In this document: in pieces, positions 24,111-35,596 of the stretch
Layout: each line of letters starts with the position of its first letter
Numbering within the stretch: the stretch's first letter is position 1
DNA from: Fulvia fulva
Taxonomy: Eukaryota > Ascomycota > Dothideomycetes > Mycosphaerellales > Mycosphaerellaceae
Direction: 5' to 3'
DNA length: 64,000 nucleotides
Assembly (NCBI RefSeq): GCF_020509005.1
Contig: NC_063014.1
Coordinates: 3,286,001 to 3,350,000 of the forward strand
Notes under the pieces: model-generated
Database searches by the model: none
Seen by the model: the letters and a program-made list of their open reading frames with translations, nothing else
What the model was told of the DNA's origin: nothing
Made by a program: the position numbers and the translations under genes

Positions 24111-24125
24111 CTATATACGTAGACG
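24111..24125. repeat. Target-site duplication of LINE-D copy 1 (partner 25652-25666)
   Basis: CTATATACGTAGACG (24111-24125) against CTATATACGCAGACG (25652-25666), differing at one T/C position in CpA/TpA context. Confidence 0.85.
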
Positions 24126-25458
24126 CCTACTCACCTCTCCGCAAACCTCAGCATCGGGGTTCGTAGACGATACAAACATCCTAGCCTGGTCAGACTCGAC
24201 AGAAGAGAACTGTCGCCTCCTTGAAGATAGGCACAAGAAATGCGAGGAGTGGGCAAAGAAGCATGGTGCCCGGTTCGCCCCTGAAAAGTACCAACTTATA
24301 CACTTCAGTAAAGCGAGAACACACCATAATATGAAGGCGGCGGTAAGAATCCAAGGCTACGAGACCAAGCCATCAGCGGAGCTACGAGTACTAGGGATCT
24401 GGCTCGACCCGAAGCTAAGCTGGAATGTACAGATTAAGAAAGCCCAGAGTCGAGCGCAAGTCAATGAAGCCTCGATAAAGAGGCTTACGGCATCTACATA
24501 GGGAGCAACATTCGACAAGGCAAGAGTAATGTATAAGGCGATCGTCAGACCAGCTATGTTGTACGGGGCACAGATTTGGGGAACAGGAGGCGCAGGCAAG
24601 CCGATCCCGAAACGGATAGAGCAACCCCTAAACAGGACACAGGCAGGCAACCTACGTAGGGTACTAGGCGCATACAAGACAACGTCAACAAGCACGGTAG
24701 AAATGGAGACAGGAATACCACCAATCGGCCAGTACATCCGGGGAATGAGAATTCAATACGCGGCAAAGACGACAGGTTACCTAGCACAAACCACGATCTA
24801 GGAGGCAAAGAATAAGATAGAAAGCCGCTACCGGAGAGGGGCAGGATATAGGACAAGCCAAAAAGAGGATGACCTTACGACCTTTACGGCCGTACAGACA
24901 AGCACCGAATGGCTAGCACGAAAGGAGGAGGAGCGTAGGACTCGCCAGGCCGGCGGGAGCAAGGCTAAGACCCAAAACCTAGCGGAACAGATAGCGAGCT
25001 GCCTATGGGAGCAGGACTGGAAAAGGAAGCCCCCTAAGACAACAGGCCCGATAGCGCTCCGAGCCTTCCAGAGACACAATTACCAGCTATATAGGGACCT
25101 GACAAGGGCCGAAGCAAGCATAGCGATCCAAATCAGGTCCGAACACATTGGATTAAGGGCCTACCTGTTCAGAAGACGCGCACTAGACATCTATAGCCCA
25201 GCCTGCCAGTGTGGCTACCCATCGCAAAACCCAGAACATATGCTACTACGATGCCCGCAGTGGGCGAGAGGCAGGGGAAATTGGAGGCACCAAGCGGGAA
25301 GGAGAGACTACAAGTCAATTATTAGGGACAAAGGCAACATTCGCCGAATCTCTCGGTGGATACTACAGCAGGGATACCTCCAGCAGTTTAGCCTCGCGAG
25401 CGAGACGGAGGAGTGGATAGACAAGAGGCGGAAGCGAGGGGGGTTGCAGATAGGGTAG
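24126..25458 (+). pseudogene. LINE-D ORF2 3' fragment with two nonsense changes
   Basis: Encodes the RT catalytic motif (GFVDDTN, about 24159-24179), the thumb and C-terminal region and the Cys/His cluster, corresponding to residues of about 675-1117 in the intact ORF2. Two in-frame stops are present: TAG at 24499-24501, where copy 4 has TGG (Trp), and TAG at 24799-24801, where it has CAG (Gln). Both are CpA-to-TpA changes on one strand or the other, so they look like the first hits of RIP. The fragment has no start region or promoter and is not expected to be expressed. Confidence 0.88.
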
Positions 25459-25651
25459 TCATCAGGGCAGGCCCATGACACTAGCGTACCCCTAACAAGG
25501 GAAATTTAAGACGACAACGAGGAGGAAAAGACAGGCGGGAAGGAGGAGGGGTTTTCACCAACACGGTTTCCCCTCTATATATACAAAAACAAGATAGCAT
25601 AGCTGCATAGGCCAAAGGGCACTACAACAGCTTAATGAAATATCTATCTAT
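24126..25651 (+). mobile_element. LINE-D copy 1, 5'-truncated, nearly unmutated
   Basis: Matches LINE-D copy 4 from about 43992 to its (TATC)n tail. The 5' truncation falls just before the RT catalytic motif. It carries only a handful of changes relative to copy 4, so it is young, although it sits inside a RIP-dead Gypsy-2. The 15-bp duplication confirms a single target-primed insertion. Confidence 0.9.
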
Positions 25652-25666
25652 CTATATACGCAGACG

Positions 25667-26983
25667 GGATCGTAGTACTACCTCTCTTCTATAACCTACT
25701 AAGTCGATAAGTGTATTTCTCCTACTCTCTAGTTGCCTTCGCGAAAGTTATAAGTAGTATAAGTCCTTACCTAATTTGACACGTCGGAGAAGTAGCCCTC
25801 CTAGTAATACTAGCTAGTAATAAGATTATATACTAGCTCTATACTCTAGTAACTATGCTTTTTATAATGGTGCATTACGATCTCTTTCTAAGTATTATTA
25901 TCGTCTACTACTAGCTATATCGGTATACCCTTTCGCCGCTAATAAAACAAGAGCTTGTCTCTTAAGTAGTACCGAGGACTCTTCTTAACGAGGTTTCGAT
26001 ACTTAGCCCGGGTGACCCCTTCCGGTCGTGTTCGATATACTAGAATATAAGCTATAAGCTCGGAATTGTTACTATACTAGGGTTCGAGGAGTCGTTCACG
26101 CTCTAGAATAACGGGGAAAGTATTAACTAGCTCGGCGTAACGGAAGAATTTGTCGTTAATTATCTTATTAATGTTATCGTTAGGTTCCGTAAGCTCCTTA
26201 GCTATAGGTAGTTTACGAGACAGTACATCCGGTCCGGAGTACTTCTTCCTATCGACATGCCTTACCTTAAAGGTAAACAGCCGGATCTAAGTAACCTACC
26301 TTACTATTATAGAGTTTAGAATGTCGGATACTAGCCGATTTAACTACTATACTAGCGTTTTAGCATTAACTTCGAGGATGAAGTCTATACCTACAAGGTA
26401 GCGCTATACTTCTTAAGGCCCTTTAGTACTCCGAGGCACTCCCGCTTTCCTATATCGTACTAAGCCTCGTTTACGTTCTAGGTACCGCTCTTATACCTTA
26501 CTAGGTATCTTCGTCGAGTGTTATCTAGTAATTCCTACGATATTATACAACCCTACCTAATACTACTCGCGTTGATAGAAACGAAGATCCTACTAGCTCC
26601 TAGGGCGTAGGAGATAGTTACTAACGCTAGTACTATTACTAAGAATCTTACTAGGTTCTCTTTCGAGAACTGCTTATTCTTAGTCTAGACAAACTTGACG
26701 TCCTTCCTTAAAAGCTTATACATTAGCCGAGCGACGATTATGAACTAGGGGACCTAAATCCGGAAGTAAATATAGATTCTAATATAAAATCGAACGTCTT
26801 TTACGTAGTTTAGGGTTAGCTAGTCTAAGATCTTAGCTAGTACCTTAGGATCTAGATAGCGGCCGCTCGGGCTAGTAATATAGCCTACGATCTTTAGGGT
26901 CTTATAAAGCCACTACGACTTCTCCTCTACGACTACCGCTCCGGCCCTCTCTAGGTCCGTAAGAATATAATTAAGGGATATAA
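25667..26983 (-). pseudogene. Gypsy-2 RT C-terminus, RNase H and integrase zinc domain (dead)
   Basis: Read downward on the minus strand: the RT C-terminus, with NYILTDLERAG at about 26925-26965; an RNase H-like domain around 26400-26640 (RYKSGT-type motif); then a linker; then the integrase HHCC region and start of the catalytic core toward 25670. It joins the RT segment at 32169 once LINE-D copy 2 and one target copy are removed, with the frame kept. RIP stops occur throughout. Confidence 0.75.
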
Positions 26984-26997
26984 TATATTCTACGACC
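26984..26997. repeat. Target-site duplication of LINE-D copy 2 (partner 32155-32168)
   Basis: TATATTCTACGACC occurs exactly at 26984-26997 and 32155-32168. Excising 26998-32168 restores a continuous Gypsy-2 RT frame. Confidence 0.88.
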
Positions 26998-27256
26998 GAT
27001 CTTTTAGGATTACTATATATATTTCGGAGGAACTATATACTCTTTAAGATTGACGAGGACTATTTGATCGACAGCCCTTATTAAGACGAGCAATCTACTT
27101 AAGTAGTAGCGACCCGCCTACGCTAGCGGCGGCGTAATCGTAGTACAAAAAACCCCAAAACCGAGGTCCCTTTCCCCTAAAGGCAGACCCTAGAATTACG
27201 GAGTTACGGAGGATAACTACCTAATTAGGAAGCGCGACCCTAAATAGTAGCGAAGG

Positions 27257-28606
27257 ATAGTAACTAACGAGAGCTATAGCCTTACGAACATTCTATACTA
27301 AGCGTTAAACCGGGGAACAAACTAAGAAAAAACCTAGGACATAAGCTAAGGCCTACTATATAGAAAATAGAGGCTAACGACAAATAATATAGCGTAGACG
27401 ACCCTATATACGGAGGCGGAAAACTTACTAGGGGATAACGAACACCTAGCCCGGGTATATAAGAACACTATAGTATAGCTACTAGGAGCGCTAAAAGCGC
27501 TATTATACCAAATCCCGAAGACAATCTAATAAGTAATACAGAAGGCAGCCTAGAAACTAACTATATAGGTAATAGTAGTAGGAGGCAAGAATTAACCCCC
27601 TCCGAAGGCAAGTAAGGCGGTACGCCTATATATTACTAATTCGGCGGAGAAACAAGAAATCGTAGCCCTAATAAGCAAGGAGATTGTCGACAGAATCGGC
27701 CAAAAGGAGGTAGTTAGGGCGAGGGTAGAGGCAATAGGCGTAGTAAGACTCTTTACCGTATAAGAGTCTAATAGACGAAAGCTAGAGATCTATAAGGAGT
27801 AGACTACTAAAGTCGCGAAGTCGGTACGAGTCTCCTACTAATAGTATACCGTTATCGCCTACGGGGTCCCTAGGATATTTAAGGTCGAAGACCTTCCCTA
27901 CCTCTAAGTATAGAACTAGAACACCTCCCTAGGAGTACGACTAACGAAGGCGGCATAGCTATATAAGACAGTAGACTGAGAAAAGACGTATTTATCGCTT
28001 ATTATTTAGGTAGAGATAGCGGAACAAGCTAACTAGATACTAGATAATAGGCTATTCTAGAACTACGAGAGAATAGACACGGAGATCTATTAGAGTAGCT
28101 ATAGGGTACTATAATGCTTCTAATGCTAATAGTACGGTTATATAGCCCTAAAATGCGGGGAGAAGACCCTAAGGTATCCTTACTACGTAGGCCTATACTA
28201 GGGAAGGGAATGCCTAAAAAAGGAGAGTAGGTACGTATACTACGGTAGAAGGCACCTAGCGTATTCAAGCTAATACCTAGATAGAATAGTAGTATAAGAA
28301 CGAGCGAGATAAGTAAGGATCTCTATACTAGCTAGGTACCCCTAACGATAGTAGGAGGGACCTACCGTATATAAGGGCTTCGAGCCGAGCAAAAGGAGGA
28401 GGGTAGAAGAGACGAACAAGGGAACCTAACCGTAAACGTATCTACCTCCCGGTAGGCCTCGACACCTTAACCGGGCTACTAATGAACTAGGCCAAATGCA
28501 AATCTTTAGGGCGCCCTAGCGGCCCTAGGGCTAGCCGGACAGCGAGATATAGGCTTAGGAGACATAGTAGGTCAGTACGGAAATAGACCTTACGGATAAC
28601 GAATAA
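27257..28606 (+). pseudogene. LINE-D ORF1, RIP-dead
   Basis: Allele of the intact ORF1 at 40625-41974. The start codon is ATA instead of ATG (27257) and Gln/Trp codons are widely converted to stops. The three zinc knuckles are still traceable at about 28115-28275, with several Cys codons changed to Tyr. Comparison with the intact copy gives a direct record of RIP preference in this genome. Confidence 0.88.
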
Positions 28607-31600
28607 TACTATACGACGACATTACTATCGTATAGTATAACGTAAACAAAAGTAGGGACAAGGTCTAGCGCTACTTTCTATAAGAGCTAGACCCGCTACG
28701 GCACTACGTTATTACGGTATAGGAACTATAGATCAACCCCTACGTAGGACTCCTAGCCACTTATAATAACCGGAGATACTATACCGTAATCGCGGGCTAA
28801 CGAGGCGTTATCCCGAGGACATATATATACGTAAGTAAGACTATAGACCTTAAGTCGTAGAAGGTTATACTACCGTAGTAGGGCAACCTAGGAGACATAA
28901 CATCAATCTAGATCGACACGACACAAGGCCCTATCTAGATCTATAACGTTTATAACCCGCTACCGCGGGGTCGGACGAGTAGGGAACTAGGAACCCTTAC
29001 CTACCTAGAGCGGACCCTAAGCTAAGACACGAAGTAAGTACTCCTCGGCGACTTCAACCTCTACTACCTATAGTAGGGACTCGAATTCACTCCCCCGTAC
29101 GCGTTTCTAGGGGGGAAGCTACTAGATATAACCGTACGCTACGGAATGGCCTTAGTAATACTAAAGGGAATAGAGACGTAGAAGGCCCGTACTAGTATAA
29201 GCACAATCGACCTATACTTTCTATTACGAGAACTTGAAGAGAGACTAGTCTAATGCCGACCGAACTACGCGCTAGAAGCCTCCTTAGACCATTCCCTATC
29301 TAAACGACGCTAGGGGTGAAGGCGATAGAGGAGCTAGTAAGCGAACCACGCCGTAACTAGAAGAAGGCATACTAGGACGACATAAGAGGCTTCCTAATAG
29401 CGAACCTACTATAGTATAGAGAACTCGAGACGACAGCTTAGCTAGATCAAGTAGCGGAATAGATTACCTCGGTTATATAGCAAGTAGCGGAACAATACAC
29501 GCCGTTACTCCGGCCCTTAACGTAGTAGAAGGCCTTCTAGACCCCTAAATACTCTACGAAGGTAAGGGAGGCTAAAAGGGCAAGGCGACAGTAGACGAAG
29601 GAGCACACCTAAGAGACGTAGGAGTAATACTACTACGCGACATAAGAGAAGAAGGCACAGATAAGACGCGATAAGCTATAGGACTAGAGAGCGACGATCG
29701 GGCTCGTTATAGAAAACCCGGAACAGATATAGAGACTTACTAAATAGGCACGACTACCTAAAGAGCAACAAGCTCCTCACTTCTCCCTAATCGTAGACCG
29801 CGAAGGGATTGCCTAGGCTACGCCCTGGGGCCAGGCAAAAGCGTTAGCCGACTATTTCTTTTCGACGTAAGTAGAGGCAGACCTTACGAACATCGACCCG
29901 AGTATATATCCGGAACCCCTAGACATAGATTAGGCGGTTAGCTCTAATATAGTAACAGGAGTTAAAAGTAAGCTAAAAGGACGAAAAGCCCTAGGCCTAG
30001 ATAGGATACTAAACGTACTACTAAAAGAGTATAGAGAAGAGATCGCGCCGAGCCTTATAAACCTATTTACCGCGTACCTACGGCTAGGGTATTACCCGAA
30101 GCCGTATAGAGAGTCTATGACAGTAGTGCTACGTAAGCTATAGAAGGAAGACTATACTTAGCCCAAGTCGTATAGACTAATAGCACTTCTAAATACGATA
30201 GGGAAGGTCCTAGAAAAGATAGTAGCCTAGAGACTTACGTAGCTTACCGAGGACAACTACGTACTCCTAGCAATATAGATAGGGGGAGGAAGCTAGCGAT
30301 CGATACTAATAGTAATAGAGCTAATTACGGAGCAAATTCAGACCCTCTAGCACTACGGCAGGAACCGAGCGGCGTCCTTGCTATCCCTCGACATCGTAGG
30401 GGCCTTCGACAACGTCTCACACCAAAGGCTAATACATATTCTACAGCAGAAAGGCATCCCCTAGTAGGTAACGTCGTTCGTCTACTCCTTTCTCTAGGAA
30501 CGGACGACATACCTAGTCCTAGGAAGGTATACGTCCGACCCGGTAAAGGCAGAGACTAGAATACCTTAGGGATCTACTCTCTCCCCTATCCTGTTTCTGA
30601 TATTTATGTCGGATCTAATCCCCCTACTCACCTCTCCGTAAACCTTAGTATCGGGGTTCGTAGACGATATAAACATCCTAGCCTAGTTAGACTCGACAGA
30701 AGAGAACTGTCGCCTCCTTAAAGATAGGCACAAGAAATACGAGGAGTGGGCAAAGAAGTATAGTGCCCGGTTCGCCCCTAAAAAGTACCAACTTATACAC
30801 TTTAGTAAAGCGAGAACATACTATAATATAAAGGCGGCGGTAAGAATCTAAGGCTACGAGACCAAGCTATTAGCGGAGCTACGAGTACTAGGGATCTAGC
30901 TCGACCCGAAGCTAAGCTAGAATGTATAGATTAAGAAAGCCTAGAGTCGAGCGTAAGTTAATAAAGCCTCGATAAAGAGGCTTACGGTATCTATATAGGG
31001 AGCAACATTCGATAAGGCAAGAGTAATGTATAAGGCGATCGTTAGACTAGCTATGTTATACAGGGCATAGATTTAGGGAATAGGAGGCGTAGGCAAGCCG
31101 ATCCCGAAACGGATAGAGCAACCCCTAAATAGGACATAGGTAGGCAACCTACGTAGGGTACTAGGCGTATATAAGACAACGTCAACAAGCACGGTAGAAA
31201 TAGAGACAGGAAGACTACTAATCGGCTAGTATATCCGGGGAATAAGAATTCAATACGCGGTAAAGACGACAGGTTACCTAGCACAAACCACGATCTAGGA
31301 GGCAAAGAATAAGATAGAAAGCCGCTACCGGAGAGGGGTAGGACATAGGACAAGCTAAAAAGAGGATGACCTTACTACCTTTACGGCCGTATAGACAAGC
31401 ACCGAATGGCTAGCACGAAAGGAGGAGAAGCGTAGGACTCGCTAGGCCGGCGGGAGCAAGGCTAAGACCTAAAGCCTAGCGGAATAGATAGCGAGCTACC
31501 TATAGGAGCAGGACTAGAAAAGGAAGCCCCCTAAGACAATAGGCCCGATAGCGCTCCAAGCCTTCTAGAGACATAATTACTAGCTATATAGGGACCTAAC

Positions 31601-31955
31601 AAGGGCCGAAGCAAGTATAGCGATCCAAATCAGGTCCGAATATATTAGATTAAGGGCCTATCTGTTTAGGAGACGCGTACTAGACATCTTTAGCCTAGCC
31701 TACTAGTATAGCTACCTATCGCAAAACCTAGAACATATGCTACTACGATGCCCGTAGTAGGCGAGAGGTAGGGGAAATTAGAGGCACTAAGCGGGAAGGA
31801 GAGACTATAAGTCAATTATTAGGGACAAAGGCAACATTCGCCGAATCTCTCGGTAGATACTATAGTAGGGATACCTCTAGCAGTTTAGCCTCGCGAGCGA
31901 GACGGAGGAGTAGATAGACAAGAGGCGGAAGCGAGGGGGGTTGTAGATAGGGTAG
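28603..31955 (+). pseudogene. LINE-D ORF2, RIP-dead with a 1-bp deletion
   Basis: Allele of the intact ORF2 at 41971-45324. The start is ATA at 28603 and there are dozens of TAG codons in place of CAG and TGG. Near 29285-29300 the sequence lacks one base relative to copy 4 (CCATTCCC against CCATATCCC), a frameshift just after the endonuclease SDH motif. The RT motif region at about 30655-30675 reads FVDDIN, with Thr changed to Ile. No function is possible. Confidence 0.88.
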
Positions 31956-32168
31956 TTATTAGGGCAGGCCTATAATACTAGCGTACCCCTAACAAGGGAA
32001 ATTTAAGACGATAACGAGGAGGAAAAGATAGGCGGGAAGGAGGAGGGGGTTTTTACTAACACGGTTTCCCCTCTATATATACAAAAACGAGATAGTATAG
32101 CTATATAGGCCAAAGGGCACTACAACAGCTTAATGAAATATCTATCTATCTATCTATATTCTACGACC

Positions 32169-35100
32169 TATTGTCGAAGGCTAGGCTCTACCTTAGCGTC
32201 ACTATAGTCCTTAGTAGGACCTTTTACGCCGATCCCGTTAAGAAATAGTTTTGCTCGGTAAGAAATATAGTCTATTAACACCTTAGTTACTACCCGTACG
32301 AACTAAGTAACTGAGTTCGTCGTACCCTATAGTAACGTTATATACTATATAAGCCTAAGAGGCGTTATAAAGGCCGTTAAATCTCGGCTGCTTTCGTTAA
32401 GTATAATCTAGTCGTACCCCGAAAACAAGTCTACTAAAGAGGCTACTCTATACCTAGTAAAGTCCTCCGAGAACCCGTCTATATCTAGGGGAATGTTTAT
32501 ATCCCTTATCGTTACCTCGTTTAAGAGTATAGCGGAGTTAATCAACCTATATAGTATAGCTTTACTGTTTAGCTCGACCTTCTTCGCTAATAAGAACTAA
32601 GTGTTTATATAAGCACCTTGACTATACTTAAGAATTCTGTTCTTAATTCTAGCGCGGATCATCTATTCTATAATCGCTCGTAAGCTTAGGTATAACCGAA
32701 TGTTCCGCGCCTACTACGGTTTATACGTAATCGTTATGATCTTCTAAGGAGGCATAACATTATGTCTAATCTGCTATATATAGCTAAAATCCTACGCTAG
32801 GACACCTTCTTAGTTAAAGAGCATTTTATTAAACATTTGTCTTTCCTTAGCCGAGAGAGCGATACTAACCTTAATACTAGCGAGCCTTTTAGGTATAATC
32901 CTCGAGCCGCGCTCGATACTAGAGAACTTTTTAATAAGATACCTCCTATCGAACGGGCCTTGCCCTACTAGTATTAGAGATTCCTAGTAAAGGGCCTTTC
33001 GCTTCTAATCTATATTACTATTAACTTTCGACTAAGGCTCTTCGTAAACGCTCGTATTAATAGGTCTTTCCTTGTCAGCTTTTCGCTTATATATAGTAAA
33101 TATATACGGCATCCTAATACCGGGTCTATATAACCCTACGTCTCATTTCTAAGCCTACCTATTAATCTGGCCCTATTTTAGGATCTTAGTACACTAGTTG
33201 CCCTATACGGAGTATATATTTAAAATGACCTACTCTCCTAGAGCGTTAGTAGTTACCTTAGCGCTTAAGTATTAGCGGTTCCCGAGTAGTTCTAGCAATT
33301 TCTTCGAATACGGGCTAAGGTCGAGGACATTTTCTCTTTGTTATAATACGGGGCCGCGGTAGTTCTTAAAGTAGTCGAAGACAGTCGTGTCTATAGGCTT
33401 GGGTTTTAGCTTCGTTATACCTTCTTATTGATGTCGATACGCCGTATTATTAGAACACTCCGCCCCTAATATATTTGCTAAGATCTCCCCGACTAGACTC
33501 GAAAAGCGGACTTGTTTCAAAACCGGACTTCTAATACTTATAGCGGGTTGACTGCCGTAAATCAACCCGCGTTCGTATTTTTCGAGGACTATAGAAGTTC
33601 TTAAAGAGTTTTGTACTTGTTAGTACCTATAATAGCCGTGAACATTACACTTTTACCTTTCCTAGTAGCGATTATTCCCTCCTATAATCTATCGTCGTAG
33701 TTATAGCCTATTAGTCGTACCTTTCTATACTAAGGGCGGCTAAGGATCGTAGGCGAATCTAGATTAGCGGAGACAAATATATCGATCTAGTAGTATATAC
33801 GAAATACCTAAGTATTAAGCTTTGAAATTACCCCCTTAAACTTCGCTCTTCTACCCGCTCCTCGAAAGGACAAGTAGGCGCTAGGTATGATAGGTAAGCC
33901 AAACTTATGTACTATCCTCGGGCTAATAATGTTGACTTTAGATCCCTCGTTAAGTAGGGCTCGAGTCTGACCTTTACTAGTCCTAAGCTCGGTAACTACC
34001 TAAGGGCTAGGTACTATTACAAAATCGTCTAGTATACTAGAGAGATCGATCCTTTTAATGTTCTCGTATAACTCGGCGGTAGAGATAGCATCCTTACTAC
34101 ATAACATCGTTAAGAATATACCTATAAAGCGAGCTTAATAATTATCCCGAAATACTTCTTTATTAGCCTCTTCTTCCTCGTCTTTATAGGTAGCGACATG
34201 ACTCGTACGGACTTTAGTCCCTTCTTAGCTAGCTAACTTACGGACGGTAGTAAGCTTAGACTATAGATTCGGGGTATTTACTACTCTCCTAAATAAGGCA
34301 GTCTTAAACTAGCGACTATACCGAAACTAGTCCCGGGCATTAACGTTTAGAAACGTAGTCTAAAGAATTTGATCAATCTAATAGATCACTCCCTCCTCCT
34401 TAGTGACGGGCCTATCTCCTATACCGTACTATTAGACGTAGTTGTTAATCCTTATTGTCTTCGTATTCTATAGCCGTTTACGCTATATAAATAGGGCATT
34501 AATAGGCCCTACCGGCTATTCCGAGGGCGTAGGCCTTGACTTAGCTCGAGGCTTAGGTACCCTCCTTCTAAGAGTCTCCCCTAACGCTACCGTTAACTAG
34601 CTTCTACTAGCCCTAGAACCGGCGTCTCTAATTATCTCTACCTCCTACTAACCGAGGTCTTCCTACCGGATCTCCTCTTCGAGTTCTTATCGTATAGCTT
34701 TAGCGGCCTCGGCTCGTACTCTTAATGCCTATATACTAGACCTAGTTCGAGGATTCGGGTTCTTTATAATTCCTACTAGAGCTTTACCTCGAGATTTATT
34801 ACTCTAGATTAGGTAGGCCTTAACCTTAACCTCGTCGTAGTTTATAATCCTATACTCTTATAGAGCCGGTTCTTCTTCTTCCTTAAACTAGATCTAGTAA
34901 CTACTAGCGGCCGTCGGTTACTACCTAGATCTAAAATCTTAAGGGCTGTGTTCTATAAGGTGTTAGTTATTAGGTAGAGGTTTAGAGTAGTTAGGAAGCT
35001 TTACGCTTAAGACACTAGTATAATCTCGACCTATCTATTGTTTCTGAAGCGTAGGGATCTTTATGTCCTTATTAAATAGAATCGGGCTATAGTGTTCCTT

Positions 35101-35384
35101 AAGCTACGGAAGTATATAAAGGAGCTTAGGTTTACTATAGTCCCGTCGGAAGTTGAACTTAGGGGGATTTAGATCGGTCTTCTTTCCTAGGTACTACTAG
35201 TTGTTCGTCGCTAAAAAGACATACCCTTATAAGATAAGGAATAGTATCGCGGGACACCTATTAGCCTAATGTTCCGTACTACTATAGTTATAATAGCACC
35301 TATTAAGCGCTTTAGACTACTCGCGGTTCTATAACTACGGGCGCTATATTAAGTAAACCTATCGTTTAGGTACTCGATCGGGGT
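32169..35384 (-). pseudogene. Gypsy-2 gag CCHC knuckle, protease and RT (dead)
   Basis: On the minus strand from the right: a CCHC knuckle (C.X2.C.X4.H.X4.C with RIP changes) at about 35265-35305, a charged linker, a protease-like region around 33600-34100, and RT blocks from about 33500 down. The RT includes SLVDLFSGYD at about 32405-32435 and a catalytic-site block reading FLNGIGVKGP at about 32220-32250, where a D-D pair is expected. This type of RT, with GVKGP after the catalytic Asp pair, occurs in one group of fungal Gypsy elements. Stops are frequent. Confidence 0.75.
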
Positions 35385-35398
35385 TCTCTAGTTATATA
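35385..35398. repeat. Target-site duplication of composite element 2 (partner 39331-39344)
   Basis: TCTCTAGTTATATA is exact at 35385-35398 and 39331-39344 (two more bases, GA, also match). It brackets the LINE-D part together with the R module, so both arrived as one unit. Confidence 0.9.
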
Positions 35399-35596
35399 GA
35401 TAGATAGATAGATATTTCATTAAGCTGTTGTAGTGCCCTTTGGCCTATGCAGCTATGCTATCTTGTTTTTGTATATATAGAGGGGAAACCGTGTTAGTGA
35501 AAACCCCTCCTCCTTCCCGCCTGTCTTTTCCTCCTCGTTGTCGTCTTAAATTTCCCTTGTTAGGGGTACGCTAGTGTCATGGGCCTGCCCTGATGA

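Larger units (their letters stand above)
26998..32154 (+). mobile_element. LINE-D copy 2, full length, heavily RIPed
   Basis: Aligns with LINE-D copy 4 along nearly its whole length, with the differences overwhelmingly C-to-T or G-to-A at former CpA/TpG. From about 27049 onward it matches copy 4. The first 50 bp do not match the first 40 bp of copy 4 although both insertions have clear target duplications. It is the oldest LINE-D copy here by degree of decay. Confidence 0.9.

Noticed and set aside
35399..35412. TAGATAGATAGATA and the similar runs at 4358, 25645, 32140, 45510, 51009 and 57150 as independent microsatellites.
   Set aside because: Each sits at the 3' end of a LINE and is that element's tail.
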